From Chloroflexota bacterium (lineage in GTDB: Bacteria > Chloroflexota > UBA11872), in NCBI GenBank assembly GCA_028874175.1, contig JAPPLN010000108.1:1-53287 (forward strand): a DNA stretch of 53,287 bases. The letters run 5' to 3'. This document shows, in pieces, positions 24,640 to 33,106 of the stretch. Every line of letters begins with the position of its first letter. The first letter of the stretch is position 1. A program made the position numbers and the translations under genes. Below the pieces are notes generated by a model. It saw nothing but the letters and a program-made list of their open reading frames with translations, was not told the origin of the DNA and searched no databases.

Positions 24640-25635
24640 CTAGGCGCAGACGGGCTCGTCGCCTCGCCAGCGAAAAGCAAAGTTCTCGCCTTTTTCGGCC
24701 AGTCGCGTTCGGGCGTCGTACCAGAGCTGGGCCCAGGCGGCGGGGTCCCGAAGCTCGCTCGAGGGATTGCGGCGACTTCGCGCCACAAAGTCCGGGAACG
24801 CCGGGCGCCCGGTTGGCTGGCCGGTTGGGTTGTAGCGCAGGTCAAGGCTGACGCGGAAGTGGTCGCTGACGTTGGGGCCGGAGCCGTGACAGGTGTACTT
24901 GTTGAAGATGATCACGTCGCCAGATTCGGTTGGCACCGGCGTGACCCGATCAAGTTCCAGGAGCGCGTCGGGGATTGCGACCGGGTTCAGGCAGTGGGTT
25001 CGCAGCGCGCCGCGGTGACTCCCCGGGATTACTCGCAGACACCCATTCTCGGGCGTCGCCGCCGAGAGCGAGATCCACACCGTGAGCATGTGCGTCTCGT
25101 CGGCAATCGGGTCGACCACACCATTGTCCTGATGCCAGGGGTTAGCCCTGACCAGGACATCGGTCGCGCCGTCCGGGAGCGCTTTCTCGGGTGGCTTGAT
25201 GCGCACGTGCTGCACCGGGTTGGACGTGATCTCCGGGCCGATGACCGACTCGACGACGTCCAGGACCCCCGCGTGCGTTAGGAGGTGAAAGACCGACGGT
25301 CCCAGCCACATGTGGGTATCCGGCTTGACGTCCCGGTTGGGCAGGCTGCAGTCGAAGTACCTGGCGTGGTCCCGACCGGATTCCTGGTAGACGCGAATCA
25401 TGCGTTCGCCAAACGGCAGATCGTCGAAGGTGGAGTCGATCTCGCCACGGTCGTACAGCTCGTTGGCCAGTCGATCGAGTACCAACGCGTAGTCGGCAAA
25501 GAGCGGGTCAATGAAGGCTTCCGGGTCGATGACGCCCTCGACGCGGAGGTACCCTTCATGCTCAAACTGCTGTAGCTGCTCGGCAGTGAGGAAGTGGTTC
25601 GCTGTCTCGGTACTCGGGGTCATGACCTGGCTCAT
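24640..25635 (-). CDS. phytanoyl-CoA dioxygenase (PhyH) family protein 1
   Basis: Fe(II)/2-oxoglutarate-dependent oxygenase, 331 residues from ATG 25635. The metal triad is His168 and Asp170 in WHQDNG with His240 in YTCHGS, and Arg251 is the probable 2-oxoglutarate anchor in FRVSLDLRYNPTG. The third in-frame start is chosen because GAGGAG lies 9 bases ahead; the same spacing occurs in the close paralogue at 30370-31368. No ectoine or phytanate genes are nearby, so the substrate is unknown. It diverges from the tiny lipoprotein gene at 25908. Confidence 0.9.
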   Translation of the reverse strand: MSQVMTPSTETANHFLTAEQLQQFEHEGYLRVEGVIDPEAFIDPLFADYALVLDRLANELYDRGEIDSTFDDLPFGERMIRVYQESGRDHARYFDCSLPNRDVKPDTHMWLGPSVFHLLTHAGVLDVVESVIGPEITSNPVQHVRIKPPEKALPDGATDVLVRANPWHQDNGVVDPIADETHMLTVWISLSAATPENGCLRVIPGSHRGALRTHCLNPVAIPDALLELDRVTPVPTESGDVIIFNKYTCHGSGPNVSDHFRVSLDLRYNPTGQPTGRPAFPDFVARSRRNPSSELRDPAAWAQLWYDARTRLAEKGENFAFRWRGDEPVCA

Positions 25636-25864
25636 GGCCGACATCTCCTCGGTTTAGCGGGACCCGGCCGGACTCACAAAGAGCCCAGCGTGGCCTTGCG
25701 GAAATATAGCACGCGGCAATTCAGGCCCGAACCATCTGTGCCTTGCGGGTTGGGTCGATGTCGACCGCTTGTCGCATGCCGGGCCGAGTCGATTTGGCGC
25801 CGGAGGCTCGGTGCATTTCAGGGGGCCGCCGCGACCGTGATGACAGGGTCGGCACCCTGTTCGG

Positions 25865-25907
25865 GCTACAATTGCTACGTCGATCGGATAGTTCCGGGAC
25901 AAAGCTC
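25865..25907 (+). promoter_or_regulatory. conserved leader with TACAAT box, copy A
   Basis: The 43 bases before the lipoprotein A start match the 43 bases before lipoprotein B (29699-29741) at 33 positions without any gap. Both begin GCTACAATT, giving a TACAAT -10-like box at 25867-25872, and share CGGATAGTTC near the middle. No clear -35 is seen, and no strong Shine-Dalgarno precedes the ATG. Confidence 0.55.
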
Positions 25908-26156
25908 ATGGCCAGCAGGAGAGTTGAGCGACCATCGGTCCATGCTTCGAAAGCCTGGCGGCGCCGGCGGTTCCTGGTTCTGCTTGGCTTGTCCCTGACT
26001 TCCGCGGGGCTGGCGGCGTGTGGGGGCGATGGCGGAGGGAATGGTGGTAGTCAGGCGATCGACACGCAGCAGCTTCCAACGCCCTACTCGTTTCCAGGCA
26101 CCAGCGACAAGGACAGCGTCCACGATTCGTGCATACCCGGACATCCCGGCTGCTAG
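25908..26156 (+). CDS. tiny Tat lipoprotein, copy A
   Basis: Precursor of 82 residues with no known family that I recognise. Residues 1-38 are a twin-arginine lipoprotein signal: RRRRFLVLLG at 18-27, hydrophobic core to 36, lipidation at Cys38. The mature part is only 45 residues: a Gly/Asp/Asn-rich spacer, LPTPYSFPGT, then HDSCIPGHPGC with two cysteines. Copies B (29742) and C (30089) align without gaps over the first 38 residues and share TPxxFPxT, which supports this start and real translation. It lies between a divergent PhyH gene and a MocA gene. Confidence 0.75.
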   Translation: MASRRVERPSVHASKAWRRRRFLVLLGLSLTSAGLAACGGDGGGNGGSQAIDTQQLPTPYSFPGTSDKDSVHDSCIPGHPGC

Positions 26157-26235
26157 CCGCAGTTGCCGAAATCCTGGTTGACGCAAACAATGACCCATTC
26201 GTTGCGCCTGCCGGATTGCGCTGGTTCCAACACCG

Positions 26236-27369
26236 ATGCCTGAACGACCGTTTCCAGTGACGCGGGCCGCCGTGATCGGTCTTGGGCGCGTGGCCAGCAC
26301 GTGGGACGAAGAACGGAACAGGTACGACGGCTGGCCATTGCCACACGCCCACATCGGGTGCATGGCCGAGGTGCCGGAGATCGAAATCGTCGGCCTGTGC
26401 GACACGTGGGCCGAGCAGCGTGAGGCGGCCCGGATCAAATGGGGAATCGACGCACTATTCGAAGATTATCGCGAGATGCTGGACAACACCCGTCCGCAGA
26501 TCGTCAGCGTGTGCACGTCAATGAAACCGCGCAAGGACATCATCCTGGAGATTGCGAACGGGAACTACGGAGTAAAGGCAATATGGGCCGAGAAACCACT
26601 CACGTATTCCCTCGCCGATGCCGACGAAATCATCGAGGCCGTCCGTAACGCGAATATCACACTGGCCGTGAATTGCACGCATCGCTGGCGGGACAGCTTC
26701 GTGCAGGCCCGCGAGATGATCGACGCGGGATATATCGGCGATGTGCTGCACGTGTCGGGAAACCTTGCCTGCGACCTTTCGCAAAACGGCAGTCACCTGA
26801 TTACCCGCCTGACGATGTTTACCGACGCACCAGTTGCCTGGGTGGCCGGCGAGGCGGTGTCAGACGAAGCGGTCAGCAGCGACAATGACTTTGCCGGCAA
26901 CGGGTACTTCGTGTGCGAGAACGGCGTACGCGGATACTTTCGGGGTATGCGTACCGGCGGCCTGGAAATGACCTACGACATCACCGGTACCGAGGGAATG
27001 TTCCGTTTTACGGAAGATGGGCTGATAGGGGATCTGTGGGTATTCGAGAAGAGTCTCCCGGGTGAAAGGCGGCCGGCGCCGGCACGTCACATCTTGCGAC
27101 CCGCGCAAAAGCCGCGAGCCACCGGGGTTCATGCACTTTATGACCTGTTGCACTGCATTGAGACAGGCGAAGACTCGCGGTGCCCGGGGGAGGATGCGCG
27201 CGAGGCCCTTGAAATAGCGATTGCCGTCCGAGAATCGCACCGGCAAGGGGGAGGACGAGTCGACCTTCCGATCGAGGATCGCAGTCTCGGAATCGTGTCG
27301 CGCGAGGTGCTCGATCATCCGCTGCCGCGAGCTATCGAGACCGCGCGCGCGGCCGCGAGCCAGGGATAA
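26236..27369 (+). CDS. Gfo/Idh/MocA-family oxidoreductase 2
   Basis: NAD(P)-binding oxidoreductase-like protein of 377 residues. The Rossmann motif is AVIGLGRVAST (12-22), followed by VGLCDTWAEQREAA, VSVCTSMKPRKDI and AEKPLTYSLADADE, the EKP lysine being conserved. The domain 2 segment NGSHLITRLTMF replaces the usual GxHxxD, so the catalytic His pair is altered. Tandem with the next gene, which shares roughly half its residues and the C-terminal GEDAREALEIAIA. Expected to oxidise or epimerise a polyol or amino sugar; not resolvable further. Confidence 0.85.
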   Translation: MPERPFPVTRAAVIGLGRVASTWDEERNRYDGWPLPHAHIGCMAEVPEIEIVGLCDTWAEQREAARIKWGIDALFEDYREMLDNTRPQIVSVCTSMKPRKDIILEIANGNYGVKAIWAEKPLTYSLADADEIIEAVRNANITLAVNCTHRWRDSFVQAREMIDAGYIGDVLHVSGNLACDLSQNGSHLITRLTMFTDAPVAWVAGEAVSDEAVSSDNDFAGNGYFVCENGVRGYFRGMRTGGLEMTYDITGTEGMFRFTEDGLIGDLWVFEKSLPGERRPAPARHILRPAQKPRATGVHALYDLLHCIETGEDSRCPGEDAREALEIAIAVRESHRQGGGRVDLPIEDRSLGIVSREVLDHPLPRAIETARAAASQG

Positions 27370-27386
27370 GGGGTGAGGATCAGCAG

Positions 27387-28544
27387 ATGGCCAGGTTGAA
27401 GGTTGCGGTCATCGGACTTGGCCGTATCGCGAGCACCATCGACGACGAAATAGAAAAGTACGACGGCAACCACCTGCCCTACTCCCACATTGCGTGCTAC
27501 CGGGCCGTTCCAGAGGTCGAAATCGTTGGAATGGCCGATACGTGGGAGGAACAACGTGAATCCGCCAGGCAGCGCTGGGGTCTGGACGCGCTCTATGCCG
27601 ACTATCGGCAGATGCTCGAAGAAACGCGGCCGGACATCGTCAGCGTATGCACGTCGGCCAAACCTCGCGGAGCAATCCTTACGGCAATTGCCAACGGCGG
27701 CTATGGCGTAAAGGCCATCTGGGCCGACAAGCCAATCACGCTATCTCTAGCCGAGGCCGATCAAGCCATCGCTGCCTGTGCAAAGGCCGGCATCGCGCTG
27801 GCGGTCAATTGCACCCGCCGCTGGCGCGACGACTACCGGCAGGCCCTGGAATTACTCAACGACGGCGCTCTAGGCGACCTGCTGTTCGTCCAGTCGAGAG
27901 CCCAGTGCGGTCTGTCGCACAACGGCAGCCACCTGATCACGACCCAAACGATGTACATGCCCGGTCGAGCTACGTCCCTGGTGGGCGAGGCCGACATCGA
28001 CGAAGCGCATCCGGACAACGACTTCGCCGGCAGTGCAGTTATTTCCTATCCCGGCCACGTCCGCGGTTACGTGCGAGGGTTCGCCAACGGGCCCGCCGAA
28101 AACTCGCATGACATCGTGGGTACCAATGGCGCCATCCGGATCCTCCACGACGGCCGCGAGATTGAGTTGTGGATCCAGGAACCAGGGGCCGACAACTTTG
28201 CCAGCCAGAAAGGCCTGGGGGCGTTCGGCCGCCGCTTCTTCCCACCGCCGCGCAGACGCCGGAGCGGCGGCGTGAACGCGATCTACAACCTCCTGGACTG
28301 CATGGAAACCGGAGACGCGCCCCACTGCAGCGGCGAAGACGCCCGGGAAGCCCTGGAAATCGCCATTGCCATCCGGGAATCCGAACGCCGGCGCAACCTC
28401 CCAGTCGAGCTTCCACTGCCCGATCGCAGCCTCAAGATCATTTCCACCGAAGTCGTCCGCAGTGAAGTGCCGCGAGCGATCCTGCGCCAGCGCGAGGGAA
28501 TGTCCGCCGCCGATTGGAAGCGATGGCAATCCCAGCGCGCCTAA
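27387..28544 (+). CDS. Gfo/Idh/MocA-family oxidoreductase 3 (tandem paralogue)
   Basis: 385-residue tandem duplicate of the preceding gene, 17 bases downstream, with GAGGA 8 bases before the ATG. Rossmann motif AVIGLGRIAST (7-17); the EKP motif is DKPITLS. Residue blocks VGMADTWEEQRESA, NGSHLITTQTMYMPG and SGEDAREALEIAIAIRES mirror its partner. The Arg-rich loop FFPPPRRRRSGG near residue 285 is peculiar to this copy. The pair may form a hetero-oligomer or act on successive intermediates; this is inference from the tandem order. Confidence 0.85.
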   Translation: MARLKVAVIGLGRIASTIDDEIEKYDGNHLPYSHIACYRAVPEVEIVGMADTWEEQRESARQRWGLDALYADYRQMLEETRPDIVSVCTSAKPRGAILTAIANGGYGVKAIWADKPITLSLAEADQAIAACAKAGIALAVNCTRRWRDDYRQALELLNDGALGDLLFVQSRAQCGLSHNGSHLITTQTMYMPGRATSLVGEADIDEAHPDNDFAGSAVISYPGHVRGYVRGFANGPAENSHDIVGTNGAIRILHDGREIELWIQEPGADNFASQKGLGAFGRRFFPPPRRRRSGGVNAIYNLLDCMETGDAPHCSGEDAREALEIAIAIRESERRRNLPVELPLPDRSLKIISTEVVRSEVPRAILRQREGMSAADWKRWQSQRA

Positions 28545-28658
28545 CGGCCGAGCCTTACCGAAAGGCCAGGGAAGGACTGCACAGACGCAGGACGCATTTC
28601 ACCGTCCACGATTCAAATCGGTCAGACTCGCGGGGTCGGAGACGTCGCGCTTAGTTCT

Positions 28659-29471
28659 CTACTCGTCATACTTCAGGTAGTTAAAGACGTCGGATGAGCT
28701 GGTCGGAATCCACCCTAGTTCCTGCTTTGCGGGAGCCGTGTCTCGCCAGCGCCAGCGGTTTTCGGAAATAGCATCAAATATTCGGTAACGCATATTGCCT
28801 GGAGCGCTGAGGCACTTGTCGATCATTTGCGTCGTGTCAATATGGCTTAAGTACCCCGAGAACTGCCGACGTGTTACGGGGCGATCGGAGGCCGAGACGT
28901 TTCCAAGACGGATAACGATGACAGACATATCGTAGTTGTCAGCGAAGTAACGCGCGCAGGCTTCCCCAAACAGTTTTCCGACGTGATACGGGCTGGTTGG
29001 GCGAGCAGCCCAGTCCGATGTCGCCATTGGCCAGACCTCGGGAACTTCCTCAAATCGACCTTCCGAAATCAGCGCATACGGTGAGTTCTCGTCCCGCTCG
29101 TAACCGTTCATGGTGCCGCCGGTGCTCATAAACACGACTCTGGAAACACCGGCTTCTTGTGCGGCCCGAAAGACGTTGACGGTGCCATTTACAGTGATCG
29201 CCATCGTCTGGTCCCAGCAGTCGTCACAAGCGCGAGTTCCGCATGGGCAGTGAATGTCATCCGTATACGCTGCAAGATGAAGAACCTTGTCCACGTTCTC
29301 GAATGCAGGGCGGATTGATCCCAAGTCTGAGATGTCAGCCTGGATGCACGGGATTTCCAAAACGGGGCGTCTGTTAAGTGCGGTGAATTCGTACCGGTCA
29401 CCCAGAGCCTCGACCGTGAGTCCGCCAACCAAGCCACTGGCACCAGTAATCAAGACTTTCTCTTTAGCCAT
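28659..29471 (-). CDS. NAD-dependent epimerase/dehydratase (extended SDR) with Cys4 loop
   Basis: Extended short-chain dehydrogenase of 270 residues. The NAD motif GASGLVGG is at 10-17, DIS near 46, LHLAAYT near 64, catalytic Ser116 in MSTGG, and Tyr162/Lys166 in YHVGK. Family members oxidise or epimerise sugars or uronates. Unusually, residues 74-86 hold HCPCGTRACDDCW, four cysteines as CxC-x4-CxxC in the loop after the third strand, a possible metal site. ATG 29471 (AGGGG 10 bases upstream) is preferred to the start 6 codons earlier. Less GC-rich than its neighbours. Confidence 0.85.
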   Translation of the reverse strand: MAKEKVLITGASGLVGGLTVEALGDRYEFTALNRRPVLEIPCIQADISDLGSIRPAFENVDKVLHLAAYTDDIHCPCGTRACDDCWDQTMAITVNGTVNVFRAAQEAGVSRVVFMSTGGTMNGYERDENSPYALISEGRFEEVPEVWPMATSDWAARPTSPYHVGKLFGEACARYFADNYDMSVIVIRLGNVSASDRPVTRRQFSGYLSHIDTTQMIDKCLSAPGNMRYRIFDAISENRWRWRDTAPAKQELGWIPTSSSDVFNYLKYDE

Positions 29472-29698
29472 CTCTGGAACCCCTGACACTAGTCGTATTC
29501 ATTCTAACGAGCGGGCCGCGTTTTCGTGCGGCTTGTTGCGAGCTCGTAAGCGTCTGGAAGCCTAGAAAAGACGCGGCCGCCGCCAGTCAGCCCAGGTGGC
29601 GGCGAAGGCCGCACCGGCGAGCGGTGCGTTCGGCCTGATCAATGCGGCGCAGCGCCGACCAGCAACTAGACGTCCACGCGCGGTCATCGAATGGCCTC

Positions 29699-29741
29699 GC
29701 TACAATTACTGCGACGGCCGGATAGTTCAGAGTCGAATCTC
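29699..29741 (+). promoter_or_regulatory. conserved leader with TACAAT box, copy B
   Basis: Ungapped match of 33 of 43 positions to the leader of lipoprotein A, with TACAAT at 29701-29706 and CGGATAGTTC at 29719-29728. The retained match upstream of the codons suggests that promoter and gene were duplicated together and both copies are still expressed. Confidence 0.55.
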
Positions 29742-29957
29742 ATGCACAGCGGAACGAGCGCCTCACGACCGGTCGCCGGGTCGAACGTCGTGCAGCGTCG
29801 GCGGTTTCTGGTCTTGCTGGGGCTGTCCCTGGGTTCGGTGGGGTCAGTCGCGTGCGGTGGTGGCGACGGCGCATTGGCGACTCCGACGCCCTTCGCGTTT
29901 CCGGGCACCAAGCCGGGACACGACGCCTGCGTGGCGAACTGCTCCGGAGGCCGCTAG
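29742..29957 (+). CDS. tiny Tat lipoprotein, copy B
   Basis: 71-residue precursor, second copy of the family. Signal QRRRFLVLLGLSLGSVGSVAC with the lipidated Cys at residue 38, exactly as in A and C. Mature peptide of 34 residues: CGGGDGALATPTPFAFPGT followed by KPGHDACVANCSGGR with two cysteines. The fixed Cys38 position supports this ATG over the in-frame ATG 17 codons earlier. Function unknown. Confidence 0.75.
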   Translation: MHSGTSASRPVAGSNVVQRRRFLVLLGLSLGSVGSVACGGGDGALATPTPFAFPGTKPGHDACVANCSGGR

Positions 29958-30088
29958 CCACGCCGTTCAGCCCTCGACGATCGCCAGTCGAGCCCATGAG
30001 CGGTCGGGCGGTCATGCGGCGGCCGGCACCCCTCGGGTCAAGCCACCATCGAGACGGCGTCGCCGGCGAGTTCAGGCGGGCGAACAGC

Positions 30089-30292
30089 ATGGACAGCAGG
30101 CGAGGCGGCACGCGAGGGATGCCTGAGTTGAATGGTTGGAAGCGCCGGCGGTTTCTGGCTCTCCTCGGGATCTGCCTGCTGTCCGCCGGGTCAGTCGCCT
30201 GCGGTGACGGAGGCGAGGCAGACGCAACGCCAACGCCGTTCGCCTTTCCCGCTACCAGGCCAGGTCACGACTCCGAATCGGGGCGGCGGTAG
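30089..30292 (+). CDS. tiny Tat lipoprotein, copy C
   Basis: 67-residue precursor with signal WKRRRFLALLGICLLSAGS and lipidated Cys38. The mature peptide has 30 residues, CGDGGEADATPTPFAFPAT then RPGHDSESGRR, and lacks the two C-terminal cysteines of A and B. The bases just upstream (GTTCAG...CGAA...) resemble the leader of B, but the TACAAT box is not retained. It may be cotranscribed with B, 131 bases away, or be the decaying copy. Confidence 0.68.
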   Translation: MDSRRGGTRGMPELNGWKRRRFLALLGICLLSAGSVACGDGGEADATPTPFAFPATRPGHDSESGRR

Positions 30293-30369
30293 CCACAGCG
30301 CTTGCTCCCGACGATCGATGATGGAGCCCGTGAGGGGCCGTTCATCCGGCTATTTCCCGAAGATGCGGC

Positions 30370-31368
30370 CTAGGCGCAGACGGGCTCGGTACCGCGCCAG
30401 CGGATGATGAAGTCGTCGGGATGGGCGGCCAGACGAGCTCTGGCGTCGTACCAGAGCCGGGCCCAGGCCTCCGGGTCTCGAAGCTCGCTGGCGGGATCGC
30501 GGCGACTCCGCGCCACGAAATCGGGGAACGCCGGGCGACCGCTCGGCTGGCCCGTGGGGTTGTACCGCAGGTCCAGGCTCCAGCGGCAGCGGTCGCTGAC
30601 GTTGGGGAGCGAGTCATGGCAGGTGTACCTGGTCATGAGGATCACGTCGCCGGGCTGCGTTGGCACGGGGGTTATTCGATCCACTTCCAGAAGCACGTCG
30701 GGAATGGCGACATGCGGGGGTGCGCAGTGGATTCGCAGGGCGTCGCGATGGCTTCCCGGGATCACGCGCAGGCAGCCGTTCTCGATCGTTGCCTCCGAGA
30801 GCGAGATCCAAACGGTGAGCATGTCGGTTGCGTCGGCAACGGGATCAACCGCGGCGTTGTCCTGGTGCCAATTGGTGGCACGCACCAGGACGTGATCGGC
30901 GCCCTCCGGGAGTGCGTGTTCGGGCGGCTTGATGCGCACATGTTGAACCGGATTGGATGTGATCTCGGGGCCGATGATGGACTCGACCAGATCGAGAACG
31001 CGGTCGTGCTTGAGGACGTCGAAGACTGCCGGACCGAGCCACATGGGCGTGTCGTGCGCGGTTCCGCGACTGGGCAGGCAGCAGTCGAAATTGCTGGCGA
31101 AGTCGCGCCCGGTCTCCCGGTAGATGCGAACCATGCGGTCGCTGAAGCTCAGCTCGTCGTACGTCGAGGCGATCTCGCCCGTCTGGTACAGGTCGTGCGC
31201 CAGGCGGTCGAGCACACCTTCGTACTCGGCAATCAGGGGATCGATCGACTCCGCCGGGTCCAGTACGCCCCTCACCAGAAGGTACCCGTCACGCTCGAAG
31301 CGACGTAGCTGGTCGGCCGTGAGGAAGTTGCTGCCGGTCTCGGTCCGCTTGGTGACAACCTGGCTCAC
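30370..31368 (-). CDS. phytanoyl-CoA dioxygenase (PhyH) family protein 2
   Basis: Close paralogue of the PhyH at 24640-25635, 332 residues from GTG 31368. Iron ligands are His168/Asp170 (WHQDN) and His241 (YTCHDS); Arg252 is the probable 2-oxoglutarate contact. Both paralogues end in the same RWRGxEPVCA. An ATG three codons upstream abuts GAGGAG directly; the GTG has it 9 bases ahead, as in the paralogue. The duplication probably broadened substrate range. It follows the solute-binding protein gene on the same strand, separated by a strong hairpin. Confidence 0.88.
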   Translation of the reverse strand: MSQVVTKRTETGSNFLTADQLRRFERDGYLLVRGVLDPAESIDPLIAEYEGVLDRLAHDLYQTGEIASTYDELSFSDRMVRIYRETGRDFASNFDCCLPSRGTAHDTPMWLGPAVFDVLKHDRVLDLVESIIGPEITSNPVQHVRIKPPEHALPEGADHVLVRATNWHQDNAAVDPVADATDMLTVWISLSEATIENGCLRVIPGSHRDALRIHCAPPHVAIPDVLLEVDRITPVPTQPGDVILMTRYTCHDSLPNVSDRCRWSLDLRYNPTGQPSGRPAFPDFVARSRRDPASELRDPEAWARLWYDARARLAAHPDDFIIRWRGTEPVCA

Positions 31369-31487
31369 GACGGACATCTCCTCATGTCGTGGAATCCGTC
31401 CAGACCCACCGGCGAACCGGGCGCCGCCGCAGGGAAAACGTAGCACGACCCGGCGCCAGACAGTGCCCGCACGGCTTCCGTAACGCC

Positions 31488-31519
31488 GACCGGCCGATGC
31501 CCGAAGGCATCGACCGGTC
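31488..31519 (-). terminator. 14-bp hairpin with UUCG loop after the solute-binding gene
   Basis: On the minus strand the stem GACCGGTCGATGCC pairs with GGCATCGGCCGGTC (one T:G pair) around a TTCG tetraloop, 33 bases beyond the stop at 31553. There is no U-tract, but the stable cUUCGg loop argues for a terminator or 3'-end stabiliser. Confidence 0.65.
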
Positions 31520-31552
31520 GAGGCGTGGCACGCACAACGCGCGTCTTCGGAT

Positions 31553-33106
31553 CTAGCTGGGCAGCGTCTTTATGTAGGCCTCGTATGCGTCGTAGTCCTC
31601 CTTGGTGTTCTGCAGGACCTTGTCGGACGTGGTGACCATCCGCTCGATGCTCTGTTCGGCGGTTTCCTCGCCGGCGAAGCCGGGATCGGCCGCGCCCCAC
31701 CAGGCCGCCCATTCCCACCAGTGCGGGTGCGCGCCCTGCCAGTTGCGCTGGTCGTCACGCTCACGCATGAGCTTGACGTGCAACGTCCCGTAGTTGTCCG
31801 GCGGCGGCGCGTTGATGACGTCGCCGTCATAGATCTCCTTGAGCACCGGAGTGCTGCCCTTATCGATGGCGATGCGCTCCTGGACGACGGGTCCCGCCAT
31901 GAAGAGCAGCCACTCGATCGCTTGCTCGGTGCTGCCGGCATTGCCGGCCGCATTCGTCACCGCGTGCGGTTGACCGATATATGAGCCCGGGATCTGCCCT
32001 CGCGGTCCTTCAGGGGGCACGATGAGCCCCCAGTGGAACCGGTCTTTGATGCGGGCCACATTTCCGCCGACGCCGCCGTTGTGCCAGCCGTAGAGGACTT
32101 TCCCGGCCGAGAACGGGTCGCCGAACTCACCAGAGAACTCGCCGGCATCCGACGGCGGGAACGCGTACTTGTCCTTGTGAATGGAGTCGATCGCCAACTG
32201 ATAGCCCTTGTCGCCGCCTTCGTCGAAGCACTCGAGGTGCAACCCGTCGGCGCTTCGGAAGTGCCGGGTTCCGGTGTCGCTGAGGCCGAAGACCCAGCCA
32301 CCCCAGGTGAGGGCGGGATGCACGTGCATCCACTTGCCCCACTCGCCGGCCTCGGCGTCGGTCGCTTTCATTGCGGTTTCGACGAAGTCGGTGGTCAGAC
32401 CGAAGCTTCCCTCAGAAGGCTCGGGGATGCCTTTCGCTTCAGCCATGTTGTAGTTGAAGATCAGGCCGGTGCACGCACCCTGGTAGGTCATGCCGAACTG
32501 CGGACCCTCAATGGGCTGGTTGGTTGGGGCCGGGATCGTGTTGAAGAAGTTGACCGTGTATTCATCCGCTGAGAACCACCAGCGCGTGGGGTCCCAGTCC
32601 GAGTGCTTGCGCATTTCTTCGTTGATCTGCGTGAAACCTCCGGGCTGAATCCACTGATTAACAAAGCCTGCGTCGAGCAAGGCAACTTCGGCTTGCGTTC
32701 CGGCCGTCATTTGAATTCCGAAGGCTTCCTGGTAATCCCCACCCTGAGGCTCGAACTTGATGGGGATGTGCGGGTATGCCTTCGCGAACTGCTCAAGCGC
32801 CCACTTCATCGCCGTACCGCGCGGACCGGATGTGTGGTCATGGGCCACCCGGATGATGGCGGTGACGGCCTGCGGCATCGCCTGGACTTCGACGACTTTC
32901 TCAACTTCTTTTACGACTTCTTTCGTGACGACCTTTTCGACTTCCTTGACAACCTCTTGCGTGACGACCTTCTCAACTTCCTTGATGACTTCAACGACCT
33001 GGGTCTCACCGCAGGCCGCCAGAGCCACAGCAGCACTCGCCCCGAGGGCACCGGACCCAGCCAACTTCAGAATCAAGCGTCTGCTCACGTGCCTGTTGCG
33101 GTCCAT
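31553..33106 (-). CDS. Tat-exported ABC solute-binding lipoprotein 1 (family 1)
   Basis: Extracytoplasmic solute-binding protein of 517 residues. Tat motif SRRLILKLAG at 8-17 and lipidation in ALAAC at Cys32, then a coiled-coil-like linker of Val/Glu/Lys heptads (about 36-73: EVEKVVTKEVVKEVEKVV and repeats), then the type 1 sugar-binding fold from HDHTSGPRGTAMKWALEQF. Such linkers are common in Chloroflexota. The ligand is probably a carbohydrate or oligosaccharide. No permease or ATPase gene is adjacent, so it is an orphan here. The ATG is preceded by GGGGAGGGG. Confidence 0.88.
   Translation of the reverse strand: MDRNRHVSRRLILKLAGSGALGASAAVALAACGETQVVEVIKEVEKVVTQEVVKEVEKVVTKEVVKEVEKVVEVQAMPQAVTAIIRVAHDHTSGPRGTAMKWALEQFAKAYPHIPIKFEPQGGDYQEAFGIQMTAGTQAEVALLDAGFVNQWIQPGGFTQINEEMRKHSDWDPTRWWFSADEYTVNFFNTIPAPTNQPIEGPQFGMTYQGACTGLIFNYNMAEAKGIPEPSEGSFGLTTDFVETAMKATDAEAGEWGKWMHVHPALTWGGWVFGLSDTGTRHFRSADGLHLECFDEGGDKGYQLAIDSIHKDKYAFPPSDAGEFSGEFGDPFSAGKVLYGWHNGGVGGNVARIKDRFHWGLIVPPEGPRGQIPGSYIGQPHAVTNAAGNAGSTEQAIEWLLFMAGPVVQERIAIDKGSTPVLKEIYDGDVINAPPPDNYGTLHVKLMRERDDQRNWQGAHPHWWEWAAWWGAADPGFAGEETAEQSIERMVTTSDKVLQNTKEDYDAYEAYIKTLPS

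Noticed and set aside
32880..33000. Tandem repeat in the DNA, possible CRISPR or assembly repeat
   Set aside because: It encodes the Val/Glu/Lys heptad linker of the solute-binding protein; the repeats are imperfect, in frame and have no spacers. The same holds for 52,140-52,300 and for the Thr-Pro repeats of BtuF at 7,850-8,110.
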